A stretch of 43,168 nt of DNA from Lachnospiraceae bacterium (GCA_900770535.1 CAAHDV010000191.1:1-43168), one strand, 5' to 3'; counted from the stretch's first letter, positions 8,953-17,638 are shown. Made by a program: numbers and translations. The notes: generated by a model from the sequence alone, not told the origin.

Positions 8953-8999
8953 AACAGGCAATAGCAGCAGAAGCATCTGACTGTTATTGCCTGTTTTTT
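8953..8999 (+). terminator. Intrinsic terminator of the parAB operon
   Basis: AACAGGCAATA (8953-8963) pairs perfectly with TATTGCCTGTT (8985-8995), and the run of T continues to 8999. Confidence 0.9.
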
Positions 9000-9048
9000 G
9001 TATACAAAATATGTACAGAAAAAAGATCATAAAATAAGAATAAAAATA

Positions 9049-9076
9049 TTGACAATTATTTAACGAGTGATATAAT
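9049..9076 (+). promoter_or_regulatory. SigA promoter of adhE
   Basis: A consensus TTGACA (9049-9054) and a consensus TATAAT (9071-9076) are spaced by 16 bases, about 90 bases upstream of adhE. Confidence 0.8.
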
Positions 9077-9108
9077 ACTAACAGGTTCAATTGTTAAAGA
9101 AATATCAA
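9049..9108. promoter_or_regulatory. Two possible Rex operators over the adhE promoter
   Basis: TTGACAATTATTTAACGA (9049-9066) overlaps the -35 box and TTGTTAAAGAAATATCAA (9091-9108) lies just past the likely start of transcription. Each fits the Rex pattern TTGTTAA-N4-TTAACAA imperfectly (11 and 12 of the 14 arm bases). Rex, the NADH-sensing repressor, controls adhE in several Clostridia. No rex gene is in this window. Confidence 0.45.
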
Positions 9109-9162
9109 TAAAATCAAGAAGTTTATAAACCCCATTTAAAAATCGTTGGAGGATAAGAAAAC

Positions 9163-11775
9163 ATGGCAAAGAAAGAGATGACAGCAGTTCCGGAAATCAT
9201 CGACAACGTAGAGGCACTGGAAAAAAAGATGGCCGCTATGCGTGAGGCACAGAAGGTATTTGCTACCTACACTCAGGAGCAGGTTGATAAGATTTTCCAT
9301 GCAGCAGCAATTGCAGCAAACCAGATGCGTATTCCGTTAGCGAAAATGGCAGTGGAAGAGACTGGCATGGGCGTTGTAGAGGATAAAGTAATCAAGAACA
9401 ACTACGCAGCAGAGCACATCCACAATGCATATAAGAATATGAAAACCTGTGGCGTGATTGAAGAAGATAAGGCATATGGTATCAAAAAGATCGCAGAGCC
9501 GATTGGCCTGGTCGCAGCCGTTATCCCGACTACCAACCCGACTTCCACTGCAATCTTCAAAACCCTGATCTGCTTAAAGACAAGAAACGCCATCATCATT
9601 TCCCCACATCCGCGTGCAAAAGCCTGCACCATCGCAGCCGCTAAGGTGGTTCTGGATGCAGCTGTAAAGGCTGGAGCACCGGAGGGCATCATCGGCTGGA
9701 TCGATGTTCCGTCACTGGAGCTGACCAACACCGTTATGAAGGACGCAGATATCATTCTGGCAACCGGTGGTCCAGGCATGGTAAAGGCAGCATATTCTTC
9801 CGGTAAACCGGCTCTGGGCGTAGGCGCAGGAAATACTCCGGCCATCATCGACGAGACCGCAGACATCAAGCTGGCTGTAAACTCCATCATCCATTCCAAG
9901 ACCTTTGATAATGGTATGATCTGTGCATCTGAGCAGTCTGTAACGGTTCTCGCACCGGTTTATGAGGCAGTTAAGAAAGAGTTTACATACCGCGGCTGCT
10001 ACTTCTTAAAACCGGATGAGATCGAGAAAGTAAGAAAGACAATCCTCATCAATGGTTCCCTGAACGCGAAGATTGTAGGCCAGAGCGCTTTCAAGATTGC
10101 GCAGATGGCTGGTGTTACCGTTCCGGAGGATACCAAGATCCTGATCGGTGAGGTTGAGTCTGTAGATATCAGTGAAGAGTTCGCACATGAGAAACTGTCT
10201 CCAGTTCTGGCAATGTATAAAGTCCAGAATTTTGATGAGGCCATCGCAAAAGCAGAGCGTCTGGTTGCGGATGGTGGTTACGGCCATACTTCTTCCCTCT
10301 ATATCAATCTGAACGAGAAAGAGAAGATGGCAAAACATGCAGCAGCCATGAAGACCTGCCGTATCCTCATCAATACTCCGTCTTCCCAGGGTGGTATCGG
10401 TGATCTGTACAACTTCAAACTGCTTCCGTCCCTGACACTGGGATGTGGCTCCTGGGGCGGCAACTCTGTTTCTGAGAACGTAGGCGTGAAACACCTGCTG
10501 AACATTAAGACTGTTGCTGAGAGGAGAGAAAACATGCTGTGGTTCCGCGCACCGGAGAAGGTATATTTTAAGAAAGGCTGCATGCCGGTAGCTTTAAGTG
10601 AGCTGAAAGATGTCATGGGCAAGAAGAGAGCATTCATCGTAACCGACTCCTTCCTGTACATGAATGGCTATACAAAACCGATTACCGATAAACTGGACGA
10701 GATGGGCATTGTTTACCAGTGCTTCTCCAACGTACAGCCGGATCCGACCCTGGCAAATGCCATTGAGGGTGCTAAGGCTATGACTGCGTTCCAGCCGGAT
10801 GTCATCATCGCGCTGGGCGGTGGTTCTGCAATGGATGCAGGTAAGATTATGTGGGTAATGTACGAGCATCCGGAAGTAGATTTCCAGGGCATGGCAATGC
10901 GCTTCATCGATATCCGGAAACGTGTTTATACCTTCCCGAAGATGGGCGAGAAAGCTTACTTTGTAGCAATCCCGACTTCCTCCGGTACTGGTTCCGAGGT
11001 GACTCCGTTCGCGGTTATCACCGATCAGGAGACCGGCGTGAAGTATCCGTTAGCAGATTACCAGCTGCTTCCGAATATGTCCATCGTAGATACCGATAAC
11101 ATGATGAGCCAGCCGAAGGGCTTAACCAGCGCATCCGGTGTGGATGTTCTGACCCACGCACTGGAGGCATATGCTTCTGTTATGGCAACTGATTACACCG
11201 ACGGCCTTGCATTAAAGGCTATGAAGAATGTATTCGAGTATCTGCCGACTGCATACAATGACGGCAGCAACGTAGAGGCAAGAAGCAAGATGGCTGACGC
11301 TTCCTGCATGGCTGGTATGGCATTCGCAAACGCATTCTTAGGTGTCTGCCACTCCATGGCCCACAAGCTTGGCGCATTTCATCATCTGCCACACGGTATC
11401 GCAAACGCGCTGCTGATTTCTCTGGTAGTAGAGTACAACTCTGCTGAGTGCCCGAGAAAGATGGGAACCTTCTCCCAGTACCAGTATCCGCACACCATGG
11501 CCCGCTACGCAGAGTGCGCGCGCTTCGTAGGCATTCAGGCAAAGAATGATGAAGAAGCTGTGAAGAAGCTCATTGATAAGATCGAAGAGTTAAAAGCTGC
11601 AGTCGGCGTGAAGAAGACCATTGCTGAGTACGGTGTAGATGAGAAGTACTTCCTGGATACTCTGGATGCTATGGTAGAGCAGGCATTCGACGACCAGTGC
11701 ACCGGCGCTAACCCGAGATACCCGCTTATGAGCGAGATCAAGGAAATGTACTTAAGAGCTTACTACGGAAAATAA
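9163..11775 (+). CDS. adhE: Bifunctional acetaldehyde-CoA/alcohol dehydrogenase AdhE
   Basis: AdhE reduces acetyl-CoA to acetaldehyde and then ethanol, regenerating two NAD+ in fermentation, and forms cytoplasmic spirosomes. The 870-residue protein has an N-terminal aldehyde dehydrogenase domain with catalytic Cys254 in GMICASEQS. After a linker near residue 450 comes an iron-dependent alcohol dehydrogenase domain. It has the nucleotide motif GGGSAMDAGK and the metal-ligand segments GVDVLTHALEAY and HSMAHKLGAFHHLPHGIANA. Both active sites look intact. The start follows TTGGAGG. The gene stands alone between terminators, and its codon use suggests high expression. Confidence 0.97.
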   Translation: MAKKEMTAVPEIIDNVEALEKKMAAMREAQKVFATYTQEQVDKIFHAAAIAANQMRIPLAKMAVEETGMGVVEDKVIKNNYAAEHIHNAYKNMKTCGVIEEDKAYGIKKIAEPIGLVAAVIPTTNPTSTAIFKTLICLKTRNAIIISPHPRAKACTIAAAKVVLDAAVKAGAPEGIIGWIDVPSLELTNTVMKDADIILATGGPGMVKAAYSSGKPALGVGAGNTPAIIDETADIKLAVNSIIHSKTFDNGMICASEQSVTVLAPVYEAVKKEFTYRGCYFLKPDEIEKVRKTILINGSLNAKIVGQSAFKIAQMAGVTVPEDTKILIGEVESVDISEEFAHEKLSPVLAMYKVQNFDEAIAKAERLVADGGYGHTSSLYINLNEKEKMAKHAAAMKTCRILINTPSSQGGIGDLYNFKLLPSLTLGCGSWGGNSVSENVGVKHLLNIKTVAERRENMLWFRAPEKVYFKKGCMPVALSELKDVMGKKRAFIVTDSFLYMNGYTKPITDKLDEMGIVYQCFSNVQPDPTLANAIEGAKAMTAFQPDVIIALGGGSAMDAGKIMWVMYEHPEVDFQGMAMRFIDIRKRVYTFPKMGEKAYFVAIPTSSGTGSEVTPFAVITDQETGVKYPLADYQLLPNMSIVDTDNMMSQPKGLTSASGVDVLTHALEAYASVMATDYTDGLALKAMKNVFEYLPTAYNDGSNVEARSKMADASCMAGMAFANAFLGVCHSMAHKLGAFHHLPHGIANALLISLVVEYNSAECPRKMGTFSQYQYPHTMARYAECARFVGIQAKNDEEAVKKLIDKIEELKAAVGVKKTIAEYGVDEKYFLDTLDAMVEQAFDDQCTGANPRYPLMSEIKEMYLRAYYGK

Positions 11776-11791
11776 AATACAGAAAAATGGG

Positions 11792-11832
11792 AACGCCCCG
11801 GATGCGATATAAAACGCGTCCGGGGCGTTTTT
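11792..11832 (+). terminator. Intrinsic terminator of adhE
   Basis: AACGCCCCGGA (11792-11802) pairs with TCCGGGGCGTT (11819-11829), followed by further T residues. Confidence 0.92.
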
Positions 11833-11905
11833 GTATGCCAGGAAAAACAGGAGCCAGGAGAATTGCGTGAGCTGCGGAACATATGCCCCGAAGGATAATC
11901 AGATA

Positions 11906-11935
11906 TTGACAAAACTAATAATATTAGTCTACAAT
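11906..11935 (+). promoter_or_regulatory. Promoter of the TetR-MATE operon
   Basis: TTGACA (11906-11911) and TACAAT (11930-11935), 18 bases apart, lie directly upstream of the tetR-type gene and overlap the two operators. Confidence 0.6.
11914..11928. promoter_or_regulatory. TetR-family operator 1
   Basis: ACTAATAATATTAGT is a 15-bp palindrome with 7-bp arms in the spacer between the -35 and -10 boxes. It shares the core ACTAAT/ATTAGT with operator 2. Confidence 0.75.
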
Positions 11936-11936
11936 A

Positions 11937-11955
11937 AAACTAATATAATTAGTTT
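11937..11955. promoter_or_regulatory. TetR-family operator 2
   Basis: AAACTAATATAATTAGTTT is a palindrome with 8-bp arms and a 3-bp centre just downstream of the -10 box, 25 bp centre to centre from operator 1. Occupancy would block transcription, which suggests autorepression by the gene that follows. Confidence 0.75.
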
Positions 11956-11972
11956 GCGGGAGGGAACAAAAT

Positions 11973-12551
11973 ATGGCGCACAAAGGACTGAATCCGGACG
12001 CTGTGGTAAAGGCAGCGGCGGAGCTGATTGAAAAACAAGGCAGGGAAGCCTTTTCCATGCGGCTTCTGGCGGAGGACCTGGGGATAAAGACGGCATCGCT
12101 TTATAATCATGTGGATAATATGGAGACACTTTTGGCGGAGGTATGCCGGTATGGCCTGTGCCTTCAGAAAGAGGTGGAGATGCAGGCAATGGAAGGAGCG
12201 CATGGGGAAGATGCAGTGCGCCGGCTGGCAGACACATACCGCAGGTTTGCGAAGGAGCACAGGGAGCTGTACGGACTGATCATGAGCATGTCAGCAAAAA
12301 ATCAGCAGGTGCGGGATGACGCTGCGGTTCTGTTTACAGATCCCTTAAAAAAGATGCTGGAAGAGTTTCATTTAAAGGAAGAGGAGAACATTCATTTCCG
12401 TCGGCTGTTCAGGGCCATTGTTCACGGGTTTGTGTCCCAGGAGGAGCAGGGATTCTTTTCCCACTATCCGGCATCGGTGGAGGATAGTTTTCATTTTGCG
12501 GTGCAGTGTTACATAGACAGCCTGAAGCAGGGAGAAAAGAGGTGCTCTTAA
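11973..12551 (+). CDS. TetR/AcrR family transcriptional repressor (WHG-type C-terminal domain)
   Basis: The 192-residue protein begins with a TetR DNA-binding domain: residues about 8-54 include GREAFSMRLLAEDLGIKTASLYNHVDN, the canonical helix-turn-helix. The remainder is a ligand-sensing helical domain, where FAKEHRELYGLIMSM resembles the WHG-type C-terminal domain. The gene follows two matching palindromes in its own promoter and ends one base before the MATE exporter start, so it most likely represses itself and the exporter until a toxic substrate binds. The ligand is unknown. The ATG at 11973 has a GGGAGGG site. Confidence 0.9.
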   Translation: MAHKGLNPDAVVKAAAELIEKQGREAFSMRLLAEDLGIKTASLYNHVDNMETLLAEVCRYGLCLQKEVEMQAMEGAHGEDAVRRLADTYRRFAKEHRELYGLIMSMSAKNQQVRDDAAVLFTDPLKKMLEEFHLKEEENIHFRRLFRAIVHGFVSQEEQGFFSHYPASVEDSFHFAVQCYIDSLKQGEKRCS

Positions 12552-12552
12552 C

Positions 12553-13962
12553 ATGGGAAAAGGAAAAAATAACGAGGAACTGTTTCGCAGTATGCCGGTG
12601 GCCCAGGCCATCCTGACACTGGCTGTGCCAACTGTGGTGAGTCAGATCATTACCATCATTTACAATATGGCGGATACGTTTTTTATCGGCCAGCTGGGGG
12701 ATCCGAAACAGGTGGCGGCGGCAACGCTGGCCATGCCGCTGTTTATGTTTATGACGGCACTCTCCAACCTGTTTGGTGTGGGCGGCGCCAGCCTGATTTC
12801 CCGGTTTCTGGGAGCAGGGGAGCGGGAAAAGGCATCGCGGTGCAGCGCATTCTGTATCTGGACAGCCGCAGCGGTTTCTGTTTTGTATGGCCTGATGGTT
12901 CTGGCTGGAAGACCAGTACTTTTACCGGTTCTCGGAGCCAATGAGGAAACCTGTGACATGGCGTCTTCCTATTTATTCTGGACAATTGGTCTGGGCGCGC
13001 TGCCAACGGTCATGAATCCGGCATTGGCTCATCTGATCCGGTCAGAAGGATATTCCAGGCAGGCAAGCTTTGGCGTGGCATTTGGCGGCATTCTGAACAT
13101 GGTGCTGGATCCGCTGTTCATTTACGGACTGCATCTGCAGATCACCGGAGCGGCGGTTGCGACACTGATTTCCAACACCACGGCCATGTTCTATTTTCTG
13201 GCATTTATCTGGAAAATACGGGGTGTCAGCGTGCTGACGCTTTCTCCGGGAATGTATACGTTTGGGGAACACATTCCGGCGGAGGTCATCAGCGTAGGAC
13301 TGCCAAGCTTCCTGATTTCCATGATGGGTACGGTTTCCAATACCGTGCTCAATCATATCATTGCCGGTTATTCCAGTGTGGCTGTAGCGGGAATGGGAAT
13401 TGCAAAAAAACTCAATATGCTGGCGTTTGCCGTGGGACAGGGGATTACCCAGGGAACGCTGCCCCTCATCGGCTATAACTATACTTCCGGGAACAAAAAG
13501 CGCATGCTGGACGCGATCCGTGCCCTGTTTGTGTTCAGCCTTGGCGTGGCGCTGGCCATTGCGGTGCTTTTGTATACACAGGCTGCTGCCGTGAGCAGGC
13601 TGTTCATCGACAACAGTGAGACGGTAGCCTATGGCTGCCGGTTCCTGCGCATCATCTGTTCTGCCAGTCCCATGACGACCATGACGTTTTTTGCGCTGAC
13701 CGTGTTTCAGGCCACCGGAAAAAAGAGACAGCCGATTATTCTTTCCATGCTGCGCAAGGGAACGGTGGATGTGCCGTTTATGATCCTGTTTAACCACGTA
13801 TTCGGAATTCGCGGTGTGGCCTGGGCAACTCCCGTGGCCGAAGTAACATCATTGATGGTCGCTGCGGCAATGGTCATTCCGTACATCCGGAAACTGGCCC
13901 GGGAACCGGAACGGAAAGGGCCGGTTTCGGAAACAAAAACCTGTAAATTGGTAGGTGAATAG
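12553..13962 (+). CDS. MATE family efflux transporter
   Basis: The 469-residue membrane protein has twelve predicted transmembrane helices in two repeated halves. The first half starts with the family pattern PVAQAILTLAVPTVVSQIITIIYNMADTFFIG and LGDPKQVAAATLAMP. MATE proteins export cationic drugs or dyes using Na+ or H+. The substrate here cannot be read from sequence. The gene follows the TetR-type repressor with a one-base gap and an AGAGGTG site inside that gene's end, so the two are translationally coupled. Confidence 0.93.
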   Translation: MGKGKNNEELFRSMPVAQAILTLAVPTVVSQIITIIYNMADTFFIGQLGDPKQVAAATLAMPLFMFMTALSNLFGVGGASLISRFLGAGEREKASRCSAFCIWTAAAVSVLYGLMVLAGRPVLLPVLGANEETCDMASSYLFWTIGLGALPTVMNPALAHLIRSEGYSRQASFGVAFGGILNMVLDPLFIYGLHLQITGAAVATLISNTTAMFYFLAFIWKIRGVSVLTLSPGMYTFGEHIPAEVISVGLPSFLISMMGTVSNTVLNHIIAGYSSVAVAGMGIAKKLNMLAFAVGQGITQGTLPLIGYNYTSGNKKRMLDAIRALFVFSLGVALAIAVLLYTQAAAVSRLFIDNSETVAYGCRFLRIICSASPMTTMTFFALTVFQATGKKRQPIILSMLRKGTVDVPFMILFNHVFGIRGVAWATPVAEVTSLMVAAAMVIPYIRKLAREPERKGPVSETKTCKLVGE

Positions 13963-13989
13963 AAAGACAATAATTTACTCCTCGAATTC

Positions 13990-14018
13990 TTGACAGAAAA
14001 AAATAAATGATGTATAAA
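13990..14018 (+). promoter_or_regulatory. SigA promoter downstream of the MATE gene
   Basis: A consensus TTGACA (13990-13995) and TATAAA (14013-14018) are spaced by 17 bases. No large gene begins within 370 bases. A terminator follows about 60 bases later. Confidence 0.7.
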
Positions 14019-14025
14019 ATATACA

Positions 14026-14118
14026 ACGATGAATTTTAATTTGTCTGACATAATTGAAAACTGCAGCGAGGAGACAATGCCGTCATGTTTCTGGAAACGG
14101 GAGCATGGCGGTTTTTTT
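14026..14118 (+). ncRNA. Possible small RNA or leader transcript of about 90 nt
   Basis: A strong promoter (13990-14018) and an intrinsic terminator (stem 14080-14087 with 14104-14111, then seven T) define a transcript of about 90 nt. It contains a GAGGAG site and an ATG at 14077 that would encode 26 residues through the terminator to 14157; the composition is not convincing as a protein. It could be a small RNA, or an attenuated leader reading towards livJ. The terminator could also serve the MATE operon. Confidence 0.45.
14080..14118 (+). terminator. Intrinsic terminator
   Basis: CCGTCATG pairs with CATGGCGG (one G-T pair) around a 16-nt loop, followed by TTTTTTT. Confidence 0.75.
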
Positions 14119-14188
14119 CATAATGACAGGACAGGAGGAACATTCATTGAAGAATAGCCGCTTTCATTTACGGGCCCATGATCCACCA

Positions 14189-14205
14189 TGTCTCAAAATG
14201 AGACA
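14189..14205. promoter_or_regulatory. Palindrome upstream of the liv-dha operon, possible activator site
   Basis: TGTCTCAAAATGAGACA has perfect 7-bp arms and a 3-bp centre and lies about 100 bp upstream of the livJ -35 box. Position and form are those of an upstream activator site for an enhancer-binding-protein-type regulator. The regulator encoded at the end of this operon is a candidate binder. It occurs once in the window. Confidence 0.5.
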
Positions 14206-14305
14206 AACATAGGAAAGAACCTTGTGAGAATGTAATAAATCGTGCAAATAAAACAAATGAAAACCGTGCAGAAACCACGAAGTTAAACAAGATGCACAAA
14301 CAACG

Positions 14306-14334
14306 TTGACATTTATGACGCAAAATTGTAAAAT
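14306..14334 (+). promoter_or_regulatory. SigA promoter of livJ
   Basis: TTGACA (14306-14311) and TAAAAT (14329-14334) are separated by 17 bases, 60 bases before livJ. No sigma54 (-24/-12) element is seen nearby. Confidence 0.7.
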
Positions 14335-14393
14335 TAAAACATCGAAAATGAAAATTTGGACAACAAGATCCATGAAATAAGGAGGAACAAAGT

Positions 14394-15620
14394 ATGAAGA
14401 AAAGAAATCTCGCAGTTTCACTGACACTCGCGGCAGCTATGGCACTTACAACAGCCTGCTCCGGCGGTTCTCAGAGCAGCAGCACTCCGGATACCACTGC
14501 AGCACAGAAGGAAGAGGCAGCAGCTGACACATCCGCAGCAGAGGGCGCAAGCAGTGATCTGGACACTTCCAATCCAATTACCATTGCGGTAGCAGCACCG
14601 ATGACCGGTGATAACTCTGAGTACGGTATCGGCTTCGCCAACGCAGCAAAGTTAATGGCAGAGAAGTGGAACGAGGACGGCGGATGCCTTGGCAGAGAAG
14701 TAAAAATCGTTGAGTACGACGACAAGAACACTTCCGAGGAAGCAACCACCATCGCACAGAAGATCGTATCCGACAAAGACAACATTGCCGGCGTGATCGG
14801 ACATTTCGCTTCCGGCGTATGTATGACAGCAGCTCCGATTTATCAGGAGAATGGCGTTATTGAGATTTCCCCGTCTTCCTCTCACCCGGATTATTCTTCC
14901 ATCGGTGACTACATCTTCAGAAATAACACCGTTATTTCCAAAGAGGGCGGCGCAAGTGTAGATATCGCAGTCAATGACCTTGGCAAGAAGAAAATCGGCA
15001 TCATCTCCATCATGACTGACTGGGGAACCAACACCTCCAAGATCATCACCGACATCATCAGTGGCATGAGCGATCAGGGCGTTTCCGTAGTAGCTCACGA
15101 GGAAGTTATGGAAGGTTCTGATGACTACTCCGCAGCAATCGCAAAACTGAACGACGCTGGCGCAGAGGCAGTTATCTGCTGTGGTATGTACAACCTGGTA
15201 GCACCGGTTGCAAAACAGTACAAACAGGTTAACCCGGATGTCTCCATCATCGCGTTCTCCAACGCTTACAGCCAGCAGCTCCTGGAGCTGGGCGGAAGCG
15301 CAGTAAACGGCGTATGCTTCCCGGTTATCTTCTTCGCAGATTCTGATGATCCTGAGATTCAGGCATATGTAAAACAGTACACCGATGTTTATGGAGCTGC
15401 ACCGTCTGCACTGACCTCTCAGGCATACGATTCCGTAGGCATGCTGCTTACCGCAATCGAAAATGCAGGTACCACCGAGTCTGATAAAGTAAAAGATGAG
15501 CTTTACAAAGTTGATTATCCGGGCGTTACCGGTCAGACCAAGTTTGACTCCAACGGTGATGTAGATAAGGAATTCGTAAAAGTAACCATCGAAGATGGCA
15601 AGTTCGTGAAAATGAAATAA
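14394..15620 (+). CDS. livJ: Branched-chain amino acid-type ABC transporter substrate-binding lipoprotein
   Basis: The 408-residue protein has a lipoprotein signal peptide with Cys22 in TTAC, a Ser/Thr/Ala-rich tether to about 55, and a type I periplasmic-binding fold (Peripla_BP_6). The fold starts with ITIAVAAPMTGDNSEYGIGFANAAKL. This class binds leucine/isoleucine/valine but also amides, urea, aromatic acids and other small molecules, so the name describes the family rather than the ligand. The kinase and methyltransferase genes in the same operon argue that the ligand may not be an amino acid. It has an AAGGAGG site. Confidence 0.9.
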   Translation: MKKRNLAVSLTLAAAMALTTACSGGSQSSSTPDTTAAQKEEAAADTSAAEGASSDLDTSNPITIAVAAPMTGDNSEYGIGFANAAKLMAEKWNEDGGCLGREVKIVEYDDKNTSEEATTIAQKIVSDKDNIAGVIGHFASGVCMTAAPIYQENGVIEISPSSSHPDYSSIGDYIFRNNTVISKEGGASVDIAVNDLGKKKIGIISIMTDWGTNTSKIITDIISGMSDQGVSVVAHEEVMEGSDDYSAAIAKLNDAGAEAVICCGMYNLVAPVAKQYKQVNPDVSIIAFSNAYSQQLLELGGSAVNGVCFPVIFFADSDDPEIQAYVKQYTDVYGAAPSALTSQAYDSVGMLLTAIENAGTTESDKVKDELYKVDYPGVTGQTKFDSNGDVDKEFVKVTIEDGKFVKMK

Positions 15621-15652
15621 ACAAAAGCGACAATCCATGTAAGTACATCTAA

Positions 15653-15682
15653 GGGAGCAGGAAAGCGTGCTTTCCTGCTCCC
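15653..15682 (+). other. Strong intercistronic hairpin after livJ
   Basis: GGGAGCAGGAAAGC (15653-15666) pairs perfectly with GCTTTCCTGCTCCC (15669-15682). No T-run follows. Such a hairpin usually protects the upstream message, giving more binding protein than permease. Confidence 0.75.
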
Positions 15683-15704
15683 TGTATCATTGAAAGGAGC
15701 CAAA

Positions 15705-16583
15705 ATGCTTGCTCAACAGGTTTTTAATGGTTTAGCCCTGGGAATGGGATATGCGTTAATAGCTGTCGGCTATTCGCTCGTATTCGGAATCCTTCGACTG
15801 GTCAATTTCTCACATGGTTCCATTTATGCTTTCGGAGCAGAAATTGCAATGGTATTCATTGTCAGCATGAAATTCGGCATTGTACCGGGGATTCTCTTAA
15901 GTATGTTAGTAACAGGCGCGTTGGGAATCATGATCGATAAGATTGCGCTGGAACCGCTTCGTAAAAAAGGTTCACCGCCTATCGCGTCCCTGATTACCAC
16001 CATCGGTATTTCTAACATTATCACCAACCTTCTGATCGTTTTCATTGGTTCTGAGAAAAGAAACTTCCCGAACATTTTCGGCTACGGCATGGTAAAACTG
16101 GGCGGGATCTCTATCACCATGACTCAGACCATGATGTGTGTGGTTTCTGTCGTGCTGATGCTCATTCTGGTATTCATTGTATTCAAGACCAAGATCGGCC
16201 TTGCAATGAGAGCCAGCCAGCAGAACGCAAAGGCAGCAAAAATGATGGGAATTGATGTAAACTTTGTTATCAGCTTTACATTCTTCCTTGCAGGCGTGTC
16301 CGCAACCCTTGCAGGCGCCCTGGTTGGCGGTTACTATGAGATCGTTTACCCGAACATGGGCTTCATGGCTGGCTTAAAGGCATTCGCGGCTGCGGTTCTT
16401 GGCGGTATTGGAAGTCTGCCGGGCGCAATCCTGGGCGGCCTGATCATTGGTGTTTCCGAGTGTATGGCAGTTACCTTCTTTGGTTCTACCTACCGCGATT
16501 CTGTAGCGTTTATCATTTTGATCCTGGTGCTGATCATTCGTCCGAACGGCCTGTTTGGTAAGAAGGGCATCACCAAGGTATAA
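15705..16583 (+). CDS. livH: Branched-chain amino acid-type ABC transporter permease LivH
   Basis: The 292-residue inner-membrane permease carries the LivH signature GYSLVFGILRLVNFSHGSIYAFGA in its first third and about eight hydrophobic segments. The C-terminal half has the conserved FAAAVLGGIGSLPGAILGGLIIGV loop that contacts the ATPase. The ATG at 15705 was chosen because AAGGAG precedes it directly; an in-frame TTG at 15690 lacks a site. Confidence 0.92.
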   Translation: MLAQQVFNGLALGMGYALIAVGYSLVFGILRLVNFSHGSIYAFGAEIAMVFIVSMKFGIVPGILLSMLVTGALGIMIDKIALEPLRKKGSPPIASLITTIGISNIITNLLIVFIGSEKRNFPNIFGYGMVKLGGISITMTQTMMCVVSVVLMLILVFIVFKTKIGLAMRASQQNAKAAKMMGIDVNFVISFTFFLAGVSATLAGALVGGYYEIVYPNMGFMAGLKAFAAAVLGGIGSLPGAILGGLIIGVSECMAVTFFGSTYRDSVAFIILILVLIIRPNGLFGKKGITKV

Positions 16584-16612
16584 GACACAGTGACGAAACT
16601 TGGAGGATAAAG

Positions 16613-17638
16613 ATGAAAAAAGATAATAGTACACTGCTTTCTTCGTTCGAACAGTTTACAGCGAAGAACGCAAAGATCCTTTGGGGAGTTCTGGCTGTTC
16701 TTCTTATTGCGTTGCCGTTTGTGGTAAAGAACCAGTATTTTTTGACGGTAGTCGCAAAAATCGGATGCTACGCGATTCTGGGTCTCGGCCTTAACATCCT
16801 GACCGGTTATACCGGCCTGGTATCCCTGGGCCATGCGGGATTTGTCGCAATCGGCGCTTATACGGCATCACTCCTGGCCGTAACGCTTGGCTGGTCCTTT
16901 TTCCCGGCTATGCTGGCAGGCATGCTGGTGGCAGCAGTCATCGGTGTATTAGTCGGACTGCCGACCTTACGTGTAACCGGAACTTACCTTTCTATCATCA
17001 CCCTGGGATTTGGTGAGATCGTCAAGATGATACTGATGAACTGGCAGAGCGTGACCAACGGTACTCTGGGCGTCAAAAATATTCCGAAGCCGCAGATTTT
17101 TGGAATCAAGCTGACCGTGGCAAACAACGGAATGTATTTTCTGATCCTGATCCTGATCGTGCTGATCTCCCTGTTCTGCAAGTCCCTCATCCAGTCCAAG
17201 ACCGGAAGAGCACTCCGTGCGATCAAGACCGATGAGATGGCCAGCACCATGATGGGAATCAACATCACAGGCTACAAGATCCTGGCGTTTGTCATTTCCG
17301 CTATGATCTGCGCACTGGGCGGAGCGCTGTATTCCTCCCTGATCGGTTATATCGATCCGAATACATTCAACTTCGATGTTTCAACCCTGATTTTAAGTAT
17401 CGTTATTTTAGGCGGAATGGGTACCCTCAGAGGCATGTATGTAGGCGCAATTGTGCTGGTTGCTTTCCCGGAGGTATCAAGAAGCCTTATGAAATACCGC
17501 TTCGTTCTTTATGGAGTAATCTTAGTCCTGATGATGCGTTTCCGTCCGGAAGGACTGCTGGGCTGGAAATCTTCTTTACCTTACAAATTATCAAAGAAGG
17601 TTCAGGCAAAGTTAAGCGGCGAAGAAGCAAACGCATAA
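16613..17638 (+). CDS. livM: Branched-chain amino acid-type ABC transporter permease LivM
   Basis: This 341-residue permease pairs with LivH. It has the LivM pattern GLGLNILTGYTGLVSLGHAGFVAIGAY near residues 58-84, the GLPTLRVTGTYLSIITLGFGEI stretch, and ILGGMGTLRGMYVGAIVLV as the ATPase-coupling region. About nine to ten membrane segments are evident. The start follows TGGAGG, 29 bases after livH. Confidence 0.92.
   Translation: MKKDNSTLLSSFEQFTAKNAKILWGVLAVLLIALPFVVKNQYFLTVVAKIGCYAILGLGLNILTGYTGLVSLGHAGFVAIGAYTASLLAVTLGWSFFPAMLAGMLVAAVIGVLVGLPTLRVTGTYLSIITLGFGEIVKMILMNWQSVTNGTLGVKNIPKPQIFGIKLTVANNGMYFLILILIVLISLFCKSLIQSKTGRALRAIKTDEMASTMMGINITGYKILAFVISAMICALGGALYSSLIGYIDPNTFNFDVSTLILSIVILGGMGTLRGMYVGAIVLVAFPEVSRSLMKYRFVLYGVILVLMMRFRPEGLLGWKSSLPYKLSKKVQAKLSGEEANA

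Noticed and set aside
14077..14157. 26-residue leader peptide before livJ
   Set aside because: It has a ribosome site but reads through the terminator stem and T-run and has no repeated regulatory codons; kept only as part of the small-RNA candidate.
14206..14393. Sigma54 (-24/-12) promoter for the liv-dha operon
   Set aside because: No GG-N10-GC element of the right form is present; a SigA-type promoter is.
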